Source of the DNA: Rhodococcus triatomae
Lineage (GTDB): Bacteria; Actinomycetota; Actinomycetes; Mycobacteriales; Mycobacteriaceae
Length of the DNA: 64,000 nucleotides
Assembly (NCBI RefSeq): GCF_014217785.1
Contig: NZ_CP048814.1
Span: forward strand, 4,464,001 to 4,528,000
Direction: 5' to 3'
Both the position numbers and the translations under genes were made by a program. How positions within the stretch are numbered: the stretch's first letter is position 1; every line of letters starts with the position of its first letter. The notes below the pieces were generated by a model. The model made no database searches, was not told the DNA's origin, and saw only the letters and a list, made by a program, of their open reading frames with translations. Shown one piece after another: positions 62,901 through 64,000 of the stretch.

Positions 62901-64000
62901 CTATGCCTCGCGCACCCGCACTGCCACCGACGGACGTGCGGGTGCCGCGATGCCTTGCTGCGCAACGGCACCGAGGACTGCCGAGAGTCGGGCCACGAAC
63001 CGCCCGATCGTCGTGTGGCCCGTGGCGGTGTTCGGGAAGCGCGACCGTAGGGACAGCCCGCCCCCGGTACGGGACACCCAGAACTGGGCGTCGTCGCAGA
63101 CGGTGACGTTGCTGATGTGGTGGGCATTCAGTTCGCCGTGTCGTTCCGATCCGGCGAGGCGCCGGTAGTCGATGTACGACGCCATGAACAGATCGGTTCG
63201 CGTGCGTCGGTACCGCTCGCCGACCCCGGCGTGGATCTGCCCCATCGAGAGCCCGCCGAGGGTCAGCGCGGACCGGAACGCGGCGTGGGTGTCGACGAGC
63301 GTGGTCGCGAAGTCGCCTTCCGTGATCGGTACCGTCAGTGGCGCGCTGGTGGTCAGCCACCCGACGGCGTTCTCCCAGCGCGGATCTCGACGAGTGTGGA
63401 GTGGGAACTGGAGCGGGAGCCGATCCGGGCCGCCCTCGAGACGCAACGCCATCGCCAGTGCGGCGAGGATGCCCGTGAACATCGTGCCGCCTGCCCGCAG
63501 GCAGTGCTCCTCGAACCGGTCCGACTCGGCGCCGCCGAGGACGGTCTGGACGTCGGAGGCCTGGGCGACCGGTCTGCCCGCCTCCACCCCGAGGTCGAGG
63601 GGGAAGCTCGGTGCCGTTCCCCCGCAGTCGTCGTAGAACTTGGCCCAGGCCCGCACGCGGGGATCGCCCGTGGTGACGGTGGCTTCGCGGCCGGCCTGGT
63701 GCTCGGTCTCGCAGAAGGCCATGAAGCTGCCTGCGGGTCCGAGCAGGGCGTCGACTTCCGCCGCGGTCGCCTCCGGATCGAACGCGAGGATCTCGTGGAT
63801 CGTGGAGAGTTCGCGAACGGCGATCGCCAGCGAGTATCCGTCGACGATGGTGTGGTCGAACGCGGCGATGATCGTGGTGCGGGTGTCTCGCTCGACGGTG
63901 GCGAAGAGGAATGCCGGGAAGGTCAGCGGGTCACACACCCGGGTGAACCGGTCCCGGAGGTGGTTGCGCAGGGCGGTGGTGTCGGTGAACTCGCGCGGTG
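62901..64000 (-). CDS. Condensation-domain acyltransferase-like protein (cut by the window edge)
   Basis: About 366 codons of the C-terminal part are visible; the frame is open through base 64000. The sequence has FDHTIVDGYSLAIAV, a variant of the HHxxxDG active-site motif in which the second His and the Asp-Gly are kept and the first His is Asp. Later come AVGWLTTSAPLTVPI and NVTVCDDAQFWVSR (DFGW-like region of condensation domains). It resembles PapA-type acyltransferases that build complex lipids in mycolate producers, though a lone condensation domain of another pathway is possible. Confidence 0.75.
   Translation of the reverse strand, partial: PREFTDTTALRNHLRDRFTRVCDPLTFPAFLFATVERDTRTTIIAAFDHTIVDGYSLAIAVRELSTIHEILAFDPEATAAEVDALLGPAGSFMAFCETEHQAGREATVTTGDPRVRAWAKFYDDCGGTAPSFPLDLGVEAGRPVAQASDVQTVLGGAESDRFEEHCLRAGGTMFTGILAALAMALRLEGGPDRLPLQFPLHTRRDPRWENAVGWLTTSAPLTVPITEGDFATTLVDTHAAFRSALTLGGLSMGQIHAGVGERYRRTRTDLFMASYIDYRRLAGSERHGELNAHHISNVTVCDDAQFWVSRTGGGLSLRSRFPNTATGHTTIGRFVARLSAVLGAVAQQGIAAPARPSVAVRVREA

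Overview
The window is a high-GC, gene-dense actinobacterial chromosome segment. Gene content and order point to the Mycobacteriales, most likely Rhodococcus or a close relative. The mycolate-pathway pair fabG1-inhA is present, GTG starts and 4-nt stop/start overlaps are common, and long stretches follow the Mycobacterium tuberculosis (Mtb) gene order. No rRNA, tRNA, CRISPR array, prophage or intact insertion sequence was recognised.

Layout. (1) 1-13496 matches the Mtb block Rv1475c-Rv1488: acn (5' part only), a small membrane protein, one RipA-type NlpC/P60 peptidase, moxR / DUF58 / VWA, fabG1-inhA-cpfC, a conserved hypothetical gene, DUF3097, NfeD and an SPFH/band-7 protein. (2) 13497-16521 is an accessory patch where Mtb has Rv1489c-Rv1490: a broken Fic gene with a truncated partner, a secreted protein, a 64-aa membrane protein and a probably frameshifted small gene. 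(3) 16551-23876 holds a SatD-like regulator with a membrane partner, a TVP38-family protein and mutA-mutB-meaB (methylmalonyl-CoA mutase and its chaperone GTPase). (4) 23928-30831 carries zapE, a TetR regulator, a nucleoside hydrolase, OsmC, a glycosylase-annotated family protein and two CNNM/CorC membrane proteins. (5) 30968-39848 resembles Mtb Rv1843c-Rv1846c (guaB1, gnd, M56 peptidase, BlaI), with two DEAD-box helicases and a DMT transporter interspersed. (6) 39940-49383 has a large DUF2156 membrane enzyme, an iron-siderophore ABC operon facing an iron-regulated gene, a thioesterase and ndh. (7) 49600-64000 is more variable: a CHAP protein, an FAD monooxygenase with an IclR regulator, an ECF42-type sigma factor with its DGPF protein, an amine-dehydrogenase-like gene, an aadA-type nucleotidyltransferase, a possible immunity protein, a MarR/quinone-oxidoreductase pair, a MazEF-type toxin-antitoxin pair, an alpha/beta hydrolase and a partial condensation-domain protein.

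How the genes work together. The clearest modules are mycolate and haem synthesis (fabG1-inhA-cpfC), propionate/methylmalonate metabolism (mutAB-meaB), an iron uptake regulon marked by three DtxR/IdeR-type boxes, and several divergent regulator/target pairs with perfect palindromes between them (TetR/zapE, BlaI/DUF2156, MarR/oxidoreductase). At several of these promoters a -10-like hexamer lies about 7 nt before the start codon, which suggests leaderless mRNAs.

I did not find a convincing new multi-gene system. The signals most worth checking are a perfect 37-bp palindrome at 61858-61894, an isolated iron box followed by a strong hairpin (46915-47036, possible small RNA), an RDD-FecCD permease fusion, and the broken Fic locus. 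All family calls come from reading the translations by eye, without database searches.
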